A program made the position numbers and the translations under genes. This document shows, in pieces, positions 27,394 through 40,479 of a DNA stretch of 64,000 nt. This DNA comes from Williamsia soli (GTDB lineage: Bacteria; Actinomycetota; Actinomycetes; Mycobacteriales; Mycobacteriaceae). The notes under the pieces were generated by a model. The model saw only the letters and a list, made by a program, of their open reading frames with translations. It was not told the DNA's origin and ran no database searches. Within the stretch, counting starts at the first letter, position 1. Each line of letters begins with the position of its first letter. The stretch lies in NCBI RefSeq assembly GCF_017377795.1, contig NZ_JAFRDR010000010.1, positions 124,001-188,000 on the forward strand, read 5' to 3'.

Positions 27394-28260
27394 GTGATGA
27401 ACTCTCCGCAACCGCAGGGCCTACTGGTTCTTGCCGCGACCCCGATGGGCCGCCTCGACGACGCTTCACCCCGTTTACGTGAGGCGTTGGCGACCGCCGA
27501 TGTGGTCGCGGCCGAGGACACACGGCGTACTCGAGCCCTGGCCTCCGGGCTCGACGTGAGCATCGGTGGCCGAGTCGTGAGCTACTACGACCAGGTCGAG
27601 GCCCAGCGCACACCTGCACTCGTCGACGAGGTGCGGTCCGGTGCGACCGTCCTGGTCGTCACCGACGCCGGGATGCCATCGGTGTCCGATCCCGGCTATC
27701 GGCTCGTGGTGGCGTGTGTGGAGGCCGGTCTTGCGGTGACGTGCCTGCCCGGACCCTCCGCTGTGACGACCGCGTTGGCGGTGTCCGGTTTACCGGTCGA
27801 GCGGTTCTGCTTCGACGGTTTCGCTCCGCGGAAGTCCGGACAGCGAAAAACCTGGCTGGCGGCGTACGTAGAGGAAGCGCGGACAGCGGTGTTCTTCGAG
27901 GCGCCACATCGGCTTGCCGAGTGCCTGGCTGATGCAGTGGAGGTCCTCGGGCCGGACCGGCGAGCCGCCGTCTGTCGCGAGCTGACCAAGACCTACGAGG
28001 AGGTGCGCCGCGGGACACTGGCCGAACTCGTCACCTGGGCCGGGGACGGGGTGCGTGGTGAGATCACCGTCGTCCTCGAAGGAGCGGTGGCCACCGAACC
28101 CGAGATCGACGACCTCATCGCGCGGGTCGAGCGACTGGTCGCCGACGGCATCCGGCTCAAAGACGCGTGTTCGAAGGTCGCCTCATCCACCGGCGCATCG
28201 AAACGAGACCTGTACGAAGCAGTGTTGGCGGCGAGGCAGGACCAACACGCGGCACAATGA
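27394..28260 (+). CDS. rsmI: 16S rRNA 2'-O-methyltransferase RsmI
   Basis: A 288-residue SAM-dependent tetrapyrrole-methylase-fold enzyme that methylates the ribose of C1402 in 16S rRNA. Signatures are LVLAATPMGRLDDASPRLREAL, AEDTRRTRAL, VTDAGMPSVSDPGYRLV, LPGPSAVTTAL and FFEAPHRL. The start may be GTG 27394 or the adjacent ATG 27397. It matches Rv1003 in the M. tuberculosis order and converges with pabB, with 5 nt between the stops. Confidence 0.95.
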   Translation: MMNSPQPQGLLVLAATPMGRLDDASPRLREALATADVVAAEDTRRTRALASGLDVSIGGRVVSYYDQVEAQRTPALVDEVRSGATVLVVTDAGMPSVSDPGYRLVVACVEAGLAVTCLPGPSAVTTALAVSGLPVERFCFDGFAPRKSGQRKTWLAAYVEEARTAVFFEAPHRLAECLADAVEVLGPDRRAAVCRELTKTYEEVRRGTLAELVTWAGDGVRGEITVVLEGAVATEPEIDDLIARVERLVADGIRLKDACSKVASSTGASKRDLYEAVLAARQDQHAAQ

Positions 28261-28265
28261 GGCCG

Positions 28266-29441
28266 TCAGGTCGGTTGCAGACCTATGATGGCGGCCGCCT
28301 TGTCGAGGCACTCCTGCCATTCGGCGAGGGGGTCGGAATCGATCGTGATACCACCGCCGACGCCGAGATATGCCGAACCGTTCGGGGTGATCTGCACCGT
28401 TCGGATCGCGACGTTGAGGTCGAGGCCTGCGGTGGGGGAGACGACGCCGACTGCGCCGCAGTACATTCCGCGGGGGAACGGTTCCCAGGTCGAAAGCAGT
28501 TCCTGAGCGCGCACCTTGGGTGTTCCGGTGACCGATGCGGGCGGAAACGTGGCCTCGATGAGTTCGGTGTTGGTCACGGCTGAGGTGGTGGTGGCCTGGA
28601 CGGTGGAAACCAGGTGCCAGACGCCCGGCGCGGGATGGACGTCCAGCAACTCGGTGACGATCACCGTGCCCGGGACGGCGACCCGGCCCAGGTCATTGCG
28701 GACCAGGTCGACGATCATGATGTTCTCGGCAACGTCTTTGGCGGAGTCGCGGAGCATCTGCGGGTCGAGATCGATGGGGAGGGTTCCCTTGATAGGGCTC
28801 GACGACACCACATTGCCCCGTCGCCGCAGATATGACTCGGGTGAGAAGGATGCAACCGATCCCCAGTTACCCTGGAGCAGAGCCGATTTGCGGGGGCGGG
28901 TGACCGCGACACCATCGGCGAAATAGTTTGCGACCGAACCGGCGAGCCGGCCGGAGAAACGGGTGCAGATGCAGGCCTGGTAGACCTCGCCTGCGCGTAT
29001 CGCGTCCAGACACAGCGCGACTGCTTCGACGTGTGGACGCTGAGGCGGCGGCTGCCAGTTCACCGACCACACGTGGCTGTGGTGTTCGACGAGGCAGGCA
29101 CGCACCCAGTCGGGGCAGGCCTGGCCGGTCAGCGACGTCCACCACCAGCTGCCGGTGCGATCGAGGTGCAGCACGCTGTCCGTCGTCCCGCCCGCGGAAG
29201 GCGGTAGCGGGCCCCGGTCTGCTCGATCGGGAAAGCTGCGGTAGCCGAACCAGAATTCCTGAGGGTCGTCCGGGATGTCGACGCCGGTACGCAAGGAGAT
29301 GGACGGGGCGATCACTGCGTCGGTGTCGAGCCAATCGCCGACCAACGCAGCGGGGCCGGGTATCCCGAGGCGGCGAGTGTGAAAGTCCAGCGCGCGCACC
29401 ACATCCGCGGCCGGCGCCGGACCGAGCTCAACGCTGCGCAC
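28266..29441 (-). CDS. pabB: Aminodeoxychorismate synthase component I
   Basis: A 391-residue chorismate-utilising enzyme for the first step of p-aminobenzoate and folate synthesis. Conserved blocks include GEVYQACICTRFSG, FSPESYLRR, SSSPIKGTLPID (PIKGT distinguishes PabB from anthranilate synthase), VDLVRNDLGRV, FPPASVTGTPKVRAQE and GGGITIDSDPLAEWQE. It lacks the glutamine amidotransferase domain, which must come from a separate PabA. It lies 9 nt after metG, in the same leftward order as Rv1005c-Rv1007c, but without the Rv1006-like gene between. Confidence 0.93.
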   Translation of the reverse strand: MRSVELGPAPAADVVRALDFHTRRLGIPGPAALVGDWLDTDAVIAPSISLRTGVDIPDDPQEFWFGYRSFPDRADRGPLPPSAGGTTDSVLHLDRTGSWWWTSLTGQACPDWVRACLVEHHSHVWSVNWQPPPQRPHVEAVALCLDAIRAGEVYQACICTRFSGRLAGSVANYFADGVAVTRPRKSALLQGNWGSVASFSPESYLRRRGNVVSSSPIKGTLPIDLDPQMLRDSAKDVAENIMIVDLVRNDLGRVAVPGTVIVTELLDVHPAPGVWHLVSTVQATTTSAVTNTELIEATFPPASVTGTPKVRAQELLSTWEPFPRGMYCGAVGVVSPTAGLDLNVAIRTVQITPNGSAYLGVGGGITIDSDPLAEWQECLDKAAAIIGLQPT

Positions 29442-29450
29442 GCCGACCGC

Positions 29451-31004
29451 TCAGTCCTTCGGGACTTCGAACCGGGGGAAGATAGGGGTGGGCTTAGGTA
29501 GGGTCGTCCCGGCCGTGAGGCGCTTGCCGATGGAGTCGAACGTCCGGGAATCTTGATCGACCACAAGCTGATCCAGCAACCGGCCGGTGGATTCCGGCAT
29601 GGCCGGCTGCGCCAGCAAGGTGGTGATCCGGACGACCTCGGCGCAGATGTAGAGCACGGTTCCGGTGCGTTCGAGATCGGTCTTCGCCAGCTTCCACGGC
29701 TGCTCAACGGAGATGTATTTGTTGGTGTCGCCGAGGACTTCCCAGATCGCCTCGAGAGCAGAGTGGATCGCCTGCTGATCGAATTCGAGGCGGACCCGGT
29801 CCAGCAATCCGTCTGCCTTGGCGAGCAAGTCGTTGTCGGCATCGGTGAGATTCACCGCATCGGGGAGGACACCCTCGAAGTACTTACCCACCATCGACAG
29901 GGTGCGCTGCGCCAGGTTGCCGAGCTCGTTCGACAGGTCCGCATTGACTCGCGCGACGATGGCCTCGTGGCTGTAGGAGCCGTCCTGACCGAAGGGCACC
30001 TCACGCAGGCAGAAGAACCGGATGGGGTCGAGGCCGAACTCCTCGACGAGCGCGTAGGGGTCTACGACGTTGCCCACCGACTTGCTCATCTTCTCGCCGC
30101 TGTTGAGCAGGAAGCCGTGGGCGAACACGCGTTTCGGCAATTCGATCCCGGCACTCATCAGGAACGCCGGCCAGTAGACGCAGTGGAACCGAATGATGTC
30201 CTTGCCGATGATGTGCAGATCGGCGGGCCAGAACTTCTTCCATTTCTCGGACTCGGTGTCCGGGTATCCGACCGCGGTGATGTAGTTCGTCAGCGCGTCG
30301 ACCCACACGTACATCACGTGGTCGTCGTGTCCGGGAACCTTGACGCCCCAGTCGAAGGTCGTGCGGGACACCGACAGATCGCGCAGACCACCGCGAACGA
30401 AGCTCGCGACCTCGTTGCGCCTGGTCACCGGGCCGATGAACTCGGGATGCTCCTCATAGAGCGCGAGCAGTTTGTCCTGGTAGGCCGAGAGCCGGAAGAA
30501 GTAGGCTTCCTCCTCGGTCCACTCGACTTCGGTGCCAGTATCGGAGGTGACGCGGGTACCGTTCTCGAGGACCTTGGTGTCGGCTTCGGCGTAGAACGCC
30601 TCGTCGCGGATCGAGTACCAGCCCGAGTACTTGTCCAGGTAGATGTCGCCGTTGGCGCTCATCTTCTCCCAGATCGCCTTCGACGCGACGTGGTGATCGG
30701 CGTCGGTGGTCCGGATGAAGCGATCGAAACTGCTGCCGAGGGTCTCCTGCAGCTTCTGGAAGGCCGCAGAGTTGCGGTCGGCGAGCGCGCGGGTCTCGAT
30801 GCCCTCTTTCTCTGCGGTCTGCTGCATCTTCTGACCGTGTTCATCGGTGCCGGTGACGAACAGCACCTCGTGGCCATCGAGCCGTTTGAAACGGGCGATG
30901 GTGTCGGCGGAGATGTATTCGTAGGCGTGCCCGATGTGTGGGGCGCCGTTGGGGTACGCGATGGCCGTCGTGATGTAGAACGGCGGTTTCGATGCAGAAG
31001 CCAT
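29451..31004 (-). CDS. metG: Methionyl-tRNA synthetase
   Basis: A 517-residue class I synthetase charging tRNA-Met. It contains the HIGH motif ([12 protein letters not shown]), TGTDEHGQK and the KMSKS loop ([15 protein letters not shown]). The length and the absence of Cys-x2-Cys knuckles place it with the zinc-free mycobacterial type, without the C-terminal EMAP domain. The ATG at 31004 precedes [12 protein letters not shown], the true N-terminus of the catalytic fold. TAAGCT (31020-31015) lies just upstream, so the leader is very short. Confidence 0.96.
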   Translation of the reverse strand: MASASKPPFYITTAIAYPNGAPHIGHAYEYISADTIARFKRLDGHEVLFVTGTDEHGQKMQQTAEKEGIETRALADRNSAAFQKLQETLGSSFDRFIRTTDADHHVASKAIWEKMSANGDIYLDKYSGWYSIRDEAFYAEADTKVLENGTRVTSDTGTEVEWTEEEAYFFRLSAYQDKLLALYEEHPEFIGPVTRRNEVASFVRGGLRDLSVSRTTFDWGVKVPGHDDHVMYVWVDALTNYITAVGYPDTESEKWKKFWPADLHIIGKDIIRFHCVYWPAFLMSAGIELPKRVFAHGFLLNSGEKMSKSVGNVVDPYALVEEFGLDPIRFFCLREVPFGQDGSYSHEAIVARVNADLSNELGNLAQRTLSMVGKYFEGVLPDAVNLTDADNDLLAKADGLLDRVRLEFDQQAIHSALEAIWEVLGDTNKYISVEQPWKLAKTDLERTGTVLYICAEVVRITTLLAQPAMPESTGRLLDQLVVDQDSRTFDSIGKRLTAGTTLPKPTPIFPRFEVPKD

Positions 31005-31095
31005 GGTGCGTGACAGCTTATCGGCCCTCGCAACGCGGGTGGACCCGGCTGTCGCAGTCACCATTCATGTCGAGCCTGGCCACTACTGTTCCGGT

Positions 31096-31506
31096 ATGGA
31101 CGCCACAGCCCGGTTCCGGTTCACTGAAGCCCGCACGGCCGTGCTCGCGACCGTCGCACCTGACCATGGCCCGCATCTGGTGCCGATCGTCTTCGCCTGC
31201 GAGGGTGACGTCATCTACACCGCGGTCGACGGCAAGCCCAAGTCGACCAACAGACTGCGTCGCCTGGCAAACATAGAGGCGCAGCCGAAGGTCGGCGTCC
31301 TCGTGGACCACTACGACGAGGACTGGCACCAGCTCTGGTGGGTCCGGGCCGACGGCGTGGCGACCGTGCACACCAGTGGTGACCGAGCCGACCGGGCACG
31401 GGAACTCCTGAGGGCAAAGTACGACCAGTACGAGTCGGTGTCGCTCGACGGCCCGGCCATCGCCATTGCCGTGACCCGGTGGTCCTCCTGGAGCTACTCC
31501 GGCTGA
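31096..31506 (+). CDS. PPOX-class F420-dependent oxidoreductase-like split-barrel protein
   Basis: A 136-residue split beta-barrel flavin/deazaflavin-binding protein. It shows [47 protein letters not shown] (in pieces), the typical start of the pyridoxamine-phosphate-oxidase-like F420 proteins of actinobacteria (Rv0121c-like). The ending [10 protein letters not shown] is also family-like. The ATG at 31096 lies 12 nt from TACTGT (31084-31089), consistent with a leaderless mRNA. Cofactor preference for F420 is inferred from the family. It is divergent from metG. Confidence 0.82.
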   Translation: MDATARFRFTEARTAVLATVAPDHGPHLVPIVFACEGDVIYTAVDGKPKSTNRLRRLANIEAQPKVGVLVDHYDEDWHQLWWVRADGVATVHTSGDRADRARELLRAKYDQYESVSLDGPAIAIAVTRWSSWSYSG

Positions 31507-31522
31507 CCGAGCGCGCCCCTAC

Positions 31523-31670
31523 GTTCGCTCGCCCACCCGAATTCGCGCCGCCCATCGGTTGTGGCCGGTGGGTGGCGCAAAAACGGGTGGGGGGTTGCGT
31601 TCGTCCGCCCACCCGAATTCGCGCCGTCCATCTGTTGTGGCTGGTGGGTGGCGCAAAAACGGGTGGGGGG
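31523..31670. repeat. Two-copy, 76-bp-period intergenic repeat with internal palindromes
   Basis: Copy 1 (31523-31594) and copy 2 (31599-31670) are 72-nt near-identical units. Each starts GTTCG..CGCCCACCCGAATTC and ends in GGTGGCGCAAAAACGGGTGGGG-like sequence. Within each unit, CCACCCG-aattc-GCGCC pairs with GGCGC-aaaaa-CGGGTGG, giving a 12-bp interrupted stem with a roughly 25-nt loop. The pair fills the gap between two convergent genes, so it may act as a double terminator or be a dispersed palindromic element. Confidence 0.75.
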
Positions 31671-31685
31671 AGCGCCACTGATTGC

Positions 31686-32633
31686 TCAGCGGGCGCGGGC
31701 GAAGTTCTCCGTGAGTTCGGCGATGATCTGCGGCCAGAGCGGTTCGGGGATGTCATGACCCATGTCGTCGATGAGGACGAGCTTGGAGCCCTCGACCGCG
31801 CGGGCGATCGCCTTCCCGCCCGACGGTCGCATCAACCCGTCGACCTTGCCGTGGATGACGACGGTCGGCGCCGTGATCGCCGTCGTGTACTTCTTGAGGC
31901 TTCCCGTCCCCATCACCGCCGCGGTCTGCCGGACGATCCCGGCGGGGTCATGTGCGCGGTCGTAGGCGAGCCCTGCCCGGCGCAACGATTCCTCCCACGG
32001 CAGGGCGTACTTGGGGCTGCCGATGGTGCGCATCGCCTTCGCGGCGTTCTCGACGTACTGCTCGCGGGTCGCACCTTTTCCGGGCCCGGTCAGCAGTGCC
32101 TTCAGCTTTCGGGGATCCGGCGGCGGCAGAAACGCCTCATTGGTACTCGAGAACAGGATCGCGACCGACAGCACCCGGTCGGGATGCTTGCCCGCGAGGA
32201 CCTGCGTGATCATGCCGCCCATCGAGCCGCCGACGATGTGAGCCTGCTCGATACCGAGCGCGTCGAGTAGTCCGACGGCGTCGCCAGCCATGTCGACCAA
32301 CGTGTACGGCACGTCGCTGGGGAGCCCGAGTTCGTGTTTGGCGAGCCGGGCCAAGCCGGTCAATGCGTTGCCGCCGACACGGGTGCCGTCCAGGTGGGTC
32401 GAAAGCCCTATGTCGCGATTGTCGAAGCGGATCACGCGGTACCCCTGCTCGACGATCGACATGCAGAACTCGGTCTGCCAGAACGTCAGCTGGGCGCTCA
32501 GCCCCATGATCAGCAGGACTGCGGGATCATCCGGATTGCCCATGTCTTCATAGGCAATCGTGATCTCCCCGACCTGCGCGGTACCGATGTGATGCCTGGT
32601 CGAACCCTCGGGATGCTGCTGGGTCTCACTCAT
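31686..32633 (-). CDS. Alpha/beta-fold hydrolase
   Basis: A 315-residue serine hydrolase. The nucleophile elbow is VGGSMGGM, preceded by an oxyanion-hole LIMGLSAQLTFW. The catalytic Asp is probable in HGKVDGLM and the His in IDDMGHDIPEP. The pattern is that of esterases/epoxide-hydrolase-like proteins, including the FDNRDIGLST block common in actinobacterial family members. It is divergent from the PhzF-like gene, with a 128-nt intergenic region containing a long inverted repeat. Substrate unknown. Confidence 0.87.
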   Translation of the reverse strand: MSETQQHPEGSTRHHIGTAQVGEITIAYEDMGNPDDPAVLLIMGLSAQLTFWQTEFCMSIVEQGYRVIRFDNRDIGLSTHLDGTRVGGNALTGLARLAKHELGLPSDVPYTLVDMAGDAVGLLDALGIEQAHIVGGSMGGMITQVLAGKHPDRVLSVAILFSSTNEAFLPPPDPRKLKALLTGPGKGATREQYVENAAKAMRTIGSPKYALPWEESLRRAGLAYDRAHDPAGIVRQTAAVMGTGSLKKYTTAITAPTVVIHGKVDGLMRPSGGKAIARAVEGSKLVLIDDMGHDIPEPLWPQIIAELTENFARAR

Positions 32634-32658
32634 CCGCCCGACAGTAATGCAGACGCAC

Positions 32659-32721
32659 CCTCGAGCGTGTGGTTGACGCGAAGTCCACTCGACCGATACC
32701 GCAACAACGACACGCTCGAGG
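32659..32721. repeat. 12-bp inverted repeat with 39-nt spacer in the divergent intergenic region
   Basis: CCTCGAGCGTGT (32659-32670) is the exact reverse complement of ACACGCTCGAGG (32710-32721), and a third CTCGAGC half-site follows near 32731. The sites lie between the hydrolase and PhzF-like starts, so they could be paired regulator sites that loop the DNA, or an RNA stem. Confidence 0.5.
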
Positions 32722-32761
32722 CCGGATCACCTCGAGCAATGCCGGCAGGCACAATCTGGAT

Positions 32762-33610
32762 ATGTCCTCGCGCCCTTTCCAGCAAGTCGATGTGTTCGTC
32801 TCCGGCTCCCTCACCGGCAACCCCGTCGCTGTCGTATTCGGTGCCGACGACCTGACCGACGCTCAGATGGCGGCGTTCGCCAACTGGACGAACCTGTCCG
32901 AGACGACGTTCATCACCACCCCGCGTGATCCGGCGGCCGACTACGGGTTACGCATCTTCACCCCGGTCGAAGAGCTTCCGTTCGCGGGACATCCCACGCT
33001 TGGTTCGGCGCATGCCTGGCTGCGGTCGGGCGGGGAACCCAAAGGCGAGACCGTTGTACAGGAGTGTGGAGTCGGGCTGGTGAAGATTCGTCGTGACGGC
33101 GACACCCTGGCGTTCGCGGCGCCGCCGCTGATCAGATCGGGACCGGTCGACGACGCCGATCTCGAGGTGATCCACCGCGCACTCGATCTGCGTCCCTCTG
33201 ACGTGGTGGCCTCGAACTGGGTCGCCAACGGTCCGCGATGGATCGGCCTGCTGCTCACCTCCGCGCAGCGGGTACTGGATGTGCAGCCCGACTTCGCGGC
33301 GTTGGGTGCCCTGCACGTCGGTCTGATCGGGCCCTACCGGGAGGATGCGCCGACGCCGCTCGACCAACCCGACTACGAGGTGCGTGCGTTCGTCCCCGAG
33401 ACCGGCGTGGCGGAGGACCCGGTGACAGGCAGTCTGAATGCCGGCTTGGCGATGTGGCTGCGGGCCGAGAAGATCGCGCCCCAGAGCTATGTGGCATCGC
33501 AGGGGACAGTGCTCGGGCGGGCAGGGCGGCTGTACCTCGACGACGACGGTACGAACATCTGGGTGGGCGGCCGCAGCTCGACGTTCATCACGGGCGAGGT
33601 CGATCTCTGA
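32762..33610 (+). CDS. PhzF-family isomerase/epimerase-like protein
   Basis: A 282-residue protein of the diaminopimelate-epimerase fold. It opens with FQQVDVFVSGSLTGNPVAVV, has NLSETTFI with the conserved acidic residue, FTPVEELPFAGHPTLGSAHAWL, and the second-domain signature GVAEDPVTGSLNAGLAMWL. These are the classical PhzF motifs. Phenazine genes are absent, so the role is a generic small-molecule isomerisation, unknown. The ATG at 32762 begins the fold. tatD starts 1 nt after its stop, so the two are probably co-transcribed. Confidence 0.9.
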   Translation: MSSRPFQQVDVFVSGSLTGNPVAVVFGADDLTDAQMAAFANWTNLSETTFITTPRDPAADYGLRIFTPVEELPFAGHPTLGSAHAWLRSGGEPKGETVVQECGVGLVKIRRDGDTLAFAAPPLIRSGPVDDADLEVIHRALDLRPSDVVASNWVANGPRWIGLLLTSAQRVLDVQPDFAALGALHVGLIGPYREDAPTPLDQPDYEVRAFVPETGVAEDPVTGSLNAGLAMWLRAEKIAPQSYVASQGTVLGRAGRLYLDDDGTNIWVGGRSSTFITGEVDL

Positions 33611-33611
33611 C

Positions 33612-35682
<2,071 letters not shown>

Positions 35683-35716
35683 CGACCATTCCCCACGCCG
35701 CACCTGAAGTCGCGCG

Positions 35717-36580
35717 GTGAGCGCGACGCCGTTGTTCCTGGGCCCCGCAGAGATCCGTGAACTCGCGGCCGACCTCGACATCCGGCCCACGAAAACGCTG
35801 GGTCAGAACTTCGTGCACGACGCAAACACCGTGCGCCGCATCGTCACCGCTTCCGGTGTCGGCGGTGACGACGTCGTGCTCGAGGTCGGTCCGGGGCTGG
35901 GTTCGCTGACCCTGGGGTTGCTGGCGACCGCTCGTCAGGTGCTCGCCGTCGAGATCGATCCGGTCCTCGCCGGACGGCTACCTGAGACGGTGGCCAATCG
36001 TGCGCCGGATCAGGCGGCCGCGCTCACCGTCGTACCCGGAGATGCGCTCAAGGTCACAGCAGCCGACCTGCCTGCCATGCCGACCGCACTGGTCGCGAAC
36101 CTGCCCTACAACGTCGCGGTGCCCGTGCTGATCCATCTCATGTCCGAACTGCCCAGCATCCAGACCGCTTTGGTGATGGTGCAATTGGAAGTCGCGCAAC
36201 GTCTCGCGGCAGGCCCCGGTGGTCGCATCTACGGCGTCCCGAGCGTGAAAGCGCGATTTTTCGGAGAGGTGTCGCAGGCCGGCTCGGTCGGTCGCAGCGT
36301 TTTCTGGCCGGAACCCAAGGTCGAGTCCGGTTTGGTGCGTATCCGCCGCTACCCGGAAGCGCGGTGGCCCGTCGACGAGACGCATCGCAAGCGGGTGTTC
36401 TCGGTAGTGGACGCGGCATTTGCTCAGCGTCGCAAGACTTTACGCGGTGCCCTGTCTGGCTTGGCGGGGTCGCCGGTCAAGGCCGAGGAGTGGCTTCGTG
36501 GTGCCGGAATCGACCCGGGACTGCGTGGCGAACGCCTGGCGATCGAAGACTATGTGGCGCTTGCCGCGCAGCTCGATTAG
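35717..36580 (+). CDS. ksgA: 16S rRNA dimethyladenosine transferase
   Basis: A 287-residue SAM methyltransferase (RsmA) that dimethylates two adjacent adenines near the 3' end of 16S rRNA. The motifs are [21 protein letters not shown] (SAM loop), VLAVEID and the catalytic NLPYNVAVP, with the C-terminal [13 protein letters not shown] block. The GTG start is 34 nt after rpfB. The rpfB-ksgA-ispE order is the conserved mycobacterial operon. Confidence 0.96.
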   Translation: MSATPLFLGPAEIRELAADLDIRPTKTLGQNFVHDANTVRRIVTASGVGGDDVVLEVGPGLGSLTLGLLATARQVLAVEIDPVLAGRLPETVANRAPDQAAALTVVPGDALKVTAADLPAMPTALVANLPYNVAVPVLIHLMSELPSIQTALVMVQLEVAQRLAAGPGGRIYGVPSVKARFFGEVSQAGSVGRSVFWPEPKVESGLVRIRRYPEARWPVDETHRKRVFSVVDAAFAQRRKTLRGALSGLAGSPVKAEEWLRGAGIDPGLRGERLAIEDYVALAAQLD

Positions 36581-36604
36581 GCGGGCCGCATAGACTTGGA
36601 CACC

Positions 36605-37539
36605 GTGTTGTCTGTCGTCCCCCGCCCCGTCACAGTCCGGGTACCCGCCAAGGTGAATCTGCACCTCGGCGTGGGTTTGCCACGCCGTGACGGCTATCAC
36701 GAATTGACGACGGTGTTCCAGGCCCTCTCGCTCTCCGACACCATCTCGGTGGTTCCGGCCGACGAGTTGTCGATCTCCGTCACCGGTGACAGCGCTCGCG
36801 AGGTCCCCGTCGATGGGACGAACCTGGCGTGGCGGGCAGCCGAACTCATGGCCAGGGTCGCAGGCCGCGAGCCCGCGGCCGCGATCTCGATCGCCAAGGG
36901 CATCCCGGTGGCCGGCGGTATGGCCGGCGGCAGCGCCGATGCCGCAGGCACGCTGGTCGCGCTCGCGCGGATGTGGCACCTTGACATCAGCCGCGACAAG
37001 ATGCGCGATCTGGCAGCTGAATTGGGCAGCGACGTCCCGTTCTCGCTCCGCGGCGGGACGGCGCTCGGCACCGGCCGTGGTGAAAAACTCACCACCGTGC
37101 TCTCGCGCGGCGAGTACCACTGGGTGCTGGCGGTGGCGAAAGAAGGGCTCAGTACTCCTGGCGTTTTTCGCGAGCTCGATCATCTGCGAGAGAACTATTC
37201 GTCCGCCGACGACACCGGCACCTACACAGAATCACCCGATGAGTTGCTGCAGGCACTCGCTTCCGGGGACCCGAGGAGAGTTGCGGATTTGCTGCACAAC
37301 GACATGCAACCGGCGGCGCTGTCCATGCGCCCGGCGCTGCGCCGAACCCTGCGTGCCGGGGTGGATGCCGGCGCCCTCGCGGGCATCATCTCCGGCTCCG
37401 GACCGACGTGTGCGTTCCTGTGCACCGATTCCGATGCTGCGGTCGCGACGGCCGCCGAGCTGTCCGGCGCCGGCGTGTGCCGCGCAGTCCGTACCGCGAC
37501 CGGCCCGGTGGCCGGCGCCCGACTGATCGACGGTTCGCT

Positions 37540-37543
<4 letters not shown>
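36605..37543 (+). CDS. ispE: 4-diphosphocytidyl-2-C-methyl-D-erythritol kinase
   Basis: A 312-residue GHMP kinase of the MEP isoprenoid pathway. It phosphorylates CDP-methylerythritol. It shows [22 protein letters not shown], the ATP loop [15 protein letters not shown] and the C-terminal [17 protein letters not shown] (36591-36596) lies 14 nt before GTG 36605, so I take that GTG as a leaderless start rather than the upstream TTG 36596. The ABC-F gene overlaps its stop (ATGA). Confidence 0.95.
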
Positions 37544-39348
<1,805 letters not shown>

Positions 39349-39362
39349 GAAGGAGAAGGTCG

Positions 39363-40364
39363 GTGTCATTCATCCGCACGTCGGTGGGCAACGGTGTCGG
39401 CGAGATCATCCTCGACCGGCCGAAGGCGCTCAATGCGCTCGACCAGACGATGGTCGATGACATGTTCCCCATCCTCACCGACTGGGCCGACGACCCGTCG
39501 GTGGAACTGGTACTGGTGACCTCGGCAAGCGATCGTGCGTTCTGCGCAGGTGGCGACATCCGGGCGATTCGCGACGCTGCCGTCGCCGGCGACCACGCTG
39601 CCGTGACCCGCTACTTCAGTGCAGAATACGAACTCGATCAACTGGTCGCGGAGTACCCCAAGCCGTACGTGTCCTTGATCGACGGCGCGGCCATGGGCGG
39701 CGGCCTCGGTATCAGCGTGCACGGCGAGGTGCGCGTGGTGAGCGAGAAGGCCGTGATCGCGATGCCGGAGACGGCCATCGGATTCATGCCCGACGTCGGC
39801 TCGACCTACTTCCTCCCTCGACTGCCCGCCGGTGTCGGGCTCTGGCTCGGCCTCACCGGCGCCCGCGTGCGCGGCGCCGACGCCGTCGCAGTGGGTCTGG
39901 CCACGCATTACGTGCCCAGTGCCAAGATCGGTGAGTTGGCCGACGCCATCCGCTCCGGGACCCCGCTGGCCCAGGCGCTGAACGGGCGTGCCGAAGATGC
40001 GTCCCGCACCGACCTCCCGCTGGCAAAGATCGCGGAGTATTTCAGCGACGATCCGGTGAACGCGATCGTCGGCGGTCTGCGAGGGGCGGTAGGGGACGAC
40101 TGGGCGGCCGAGATGGTCACCCTGCTCGAACAGGCCTCACCGACCAGCCTCGTGGTCACCGCGGCGATGATCGAGCTCGGCGCACGTTCCACCCTCGATG
40201 AGTGTCTCGAGCGGGAGCTGCACGCCGCCGAACAGATCACCAGGACCCCGGACTTCGCCGAAGGCGTACGTGCGGTCCTGGTCGACAAGGATCGCAACCC
40301 GGCGTTCAGTCCTGCGGACCTGCTTGATGTCGACCCCGAATTGGTCACCCGGATGATCGGCTGA
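39363..40364 (+). CDS. 3-hydroxyisobutyryl-CoA hydrolase (crotonase superfamily)
   Basis: A 333-residue crotonase-fold enzyme that probably hydrolyses 3-hydroxyisobutyryl-CoA in valine degradation. The oxyanion-hole segments are SDRAFCAGGDIRAI and DGAAMGGGLGISVHG. The Glu and Asp positions typical of HIBYL-CoA hydrolases are in AMPETAIGFMPDVGSTYFLPRL. The length (333, versus ~260 for plain enoyl-CoA hydratases) and the C-terminal extension also fit. GTG 39363 has AAGGAGAAGG upstream. It lies 14 nt after the ABC-F gene. Confidence 0.88.
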   Translation: MSFIRTSVGNGVGEIILDRPKALNALDQTMVDDMFPILTDWADDPSVELVLVTSASDRAFCAGGDIRAIRDAAVAGDHAAVTRYFSAEYELDQLVAEYPKPYVSLIDGAAMGGGLGISVHGEVRVVSEKAVIAMPETAIGFMPDVGSTYFLPRLPAGVGLWLGLTGARVRGADAVAVGLATHYVPSAKIGELADAIRSGTPLAQALNGRAEDASRTDLPLAKIAEYFSDDPVNAIVGGLRGAVGDDWAAEMVTLLEQASPTSLVVTAAMIELGARSTLDECLERELHAAEQITRTPDFAEGVRAVLVDKDRNPAFSPADLLDVDPELVTRMIG

Positions 40365-40434
40365 CGCCTACTTCTCGGGCCGGTACCGCGGTTCGGGCGG
40401 CACCAGCCGCGTTCGTCGCCTACTCTCGTTGAAC

Positions 40435-40456
40435 AACTGGGTCGTTTGACCCAGTT
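40435..40456. promoter_or_regulatory. Inverted repeat, probable autoregulatory TetR operator
   Basis: AACTGGGTC (40435-40443), spacer GTTT, then GACCCAGTT (40448-40456) form 9-bp arms. A TACTCT -10 candidate is at 40421-40426, so the dyad covers the start of transcription of the TetR-MFS-PLP-oxidase operon. Binding by the TetR encoded next is inferred. Confidence 0.72.
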
Positions 40457-40479
40457 TGGATGGGGCGGAAGGCGCGAGC

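Noticed and set aside
29553-31013. A 486-codon rightward frame antisense to metG
   Set aside because: metG is unequivocal (HIGH, KMSKS) and the opposite frame has shadow composition.
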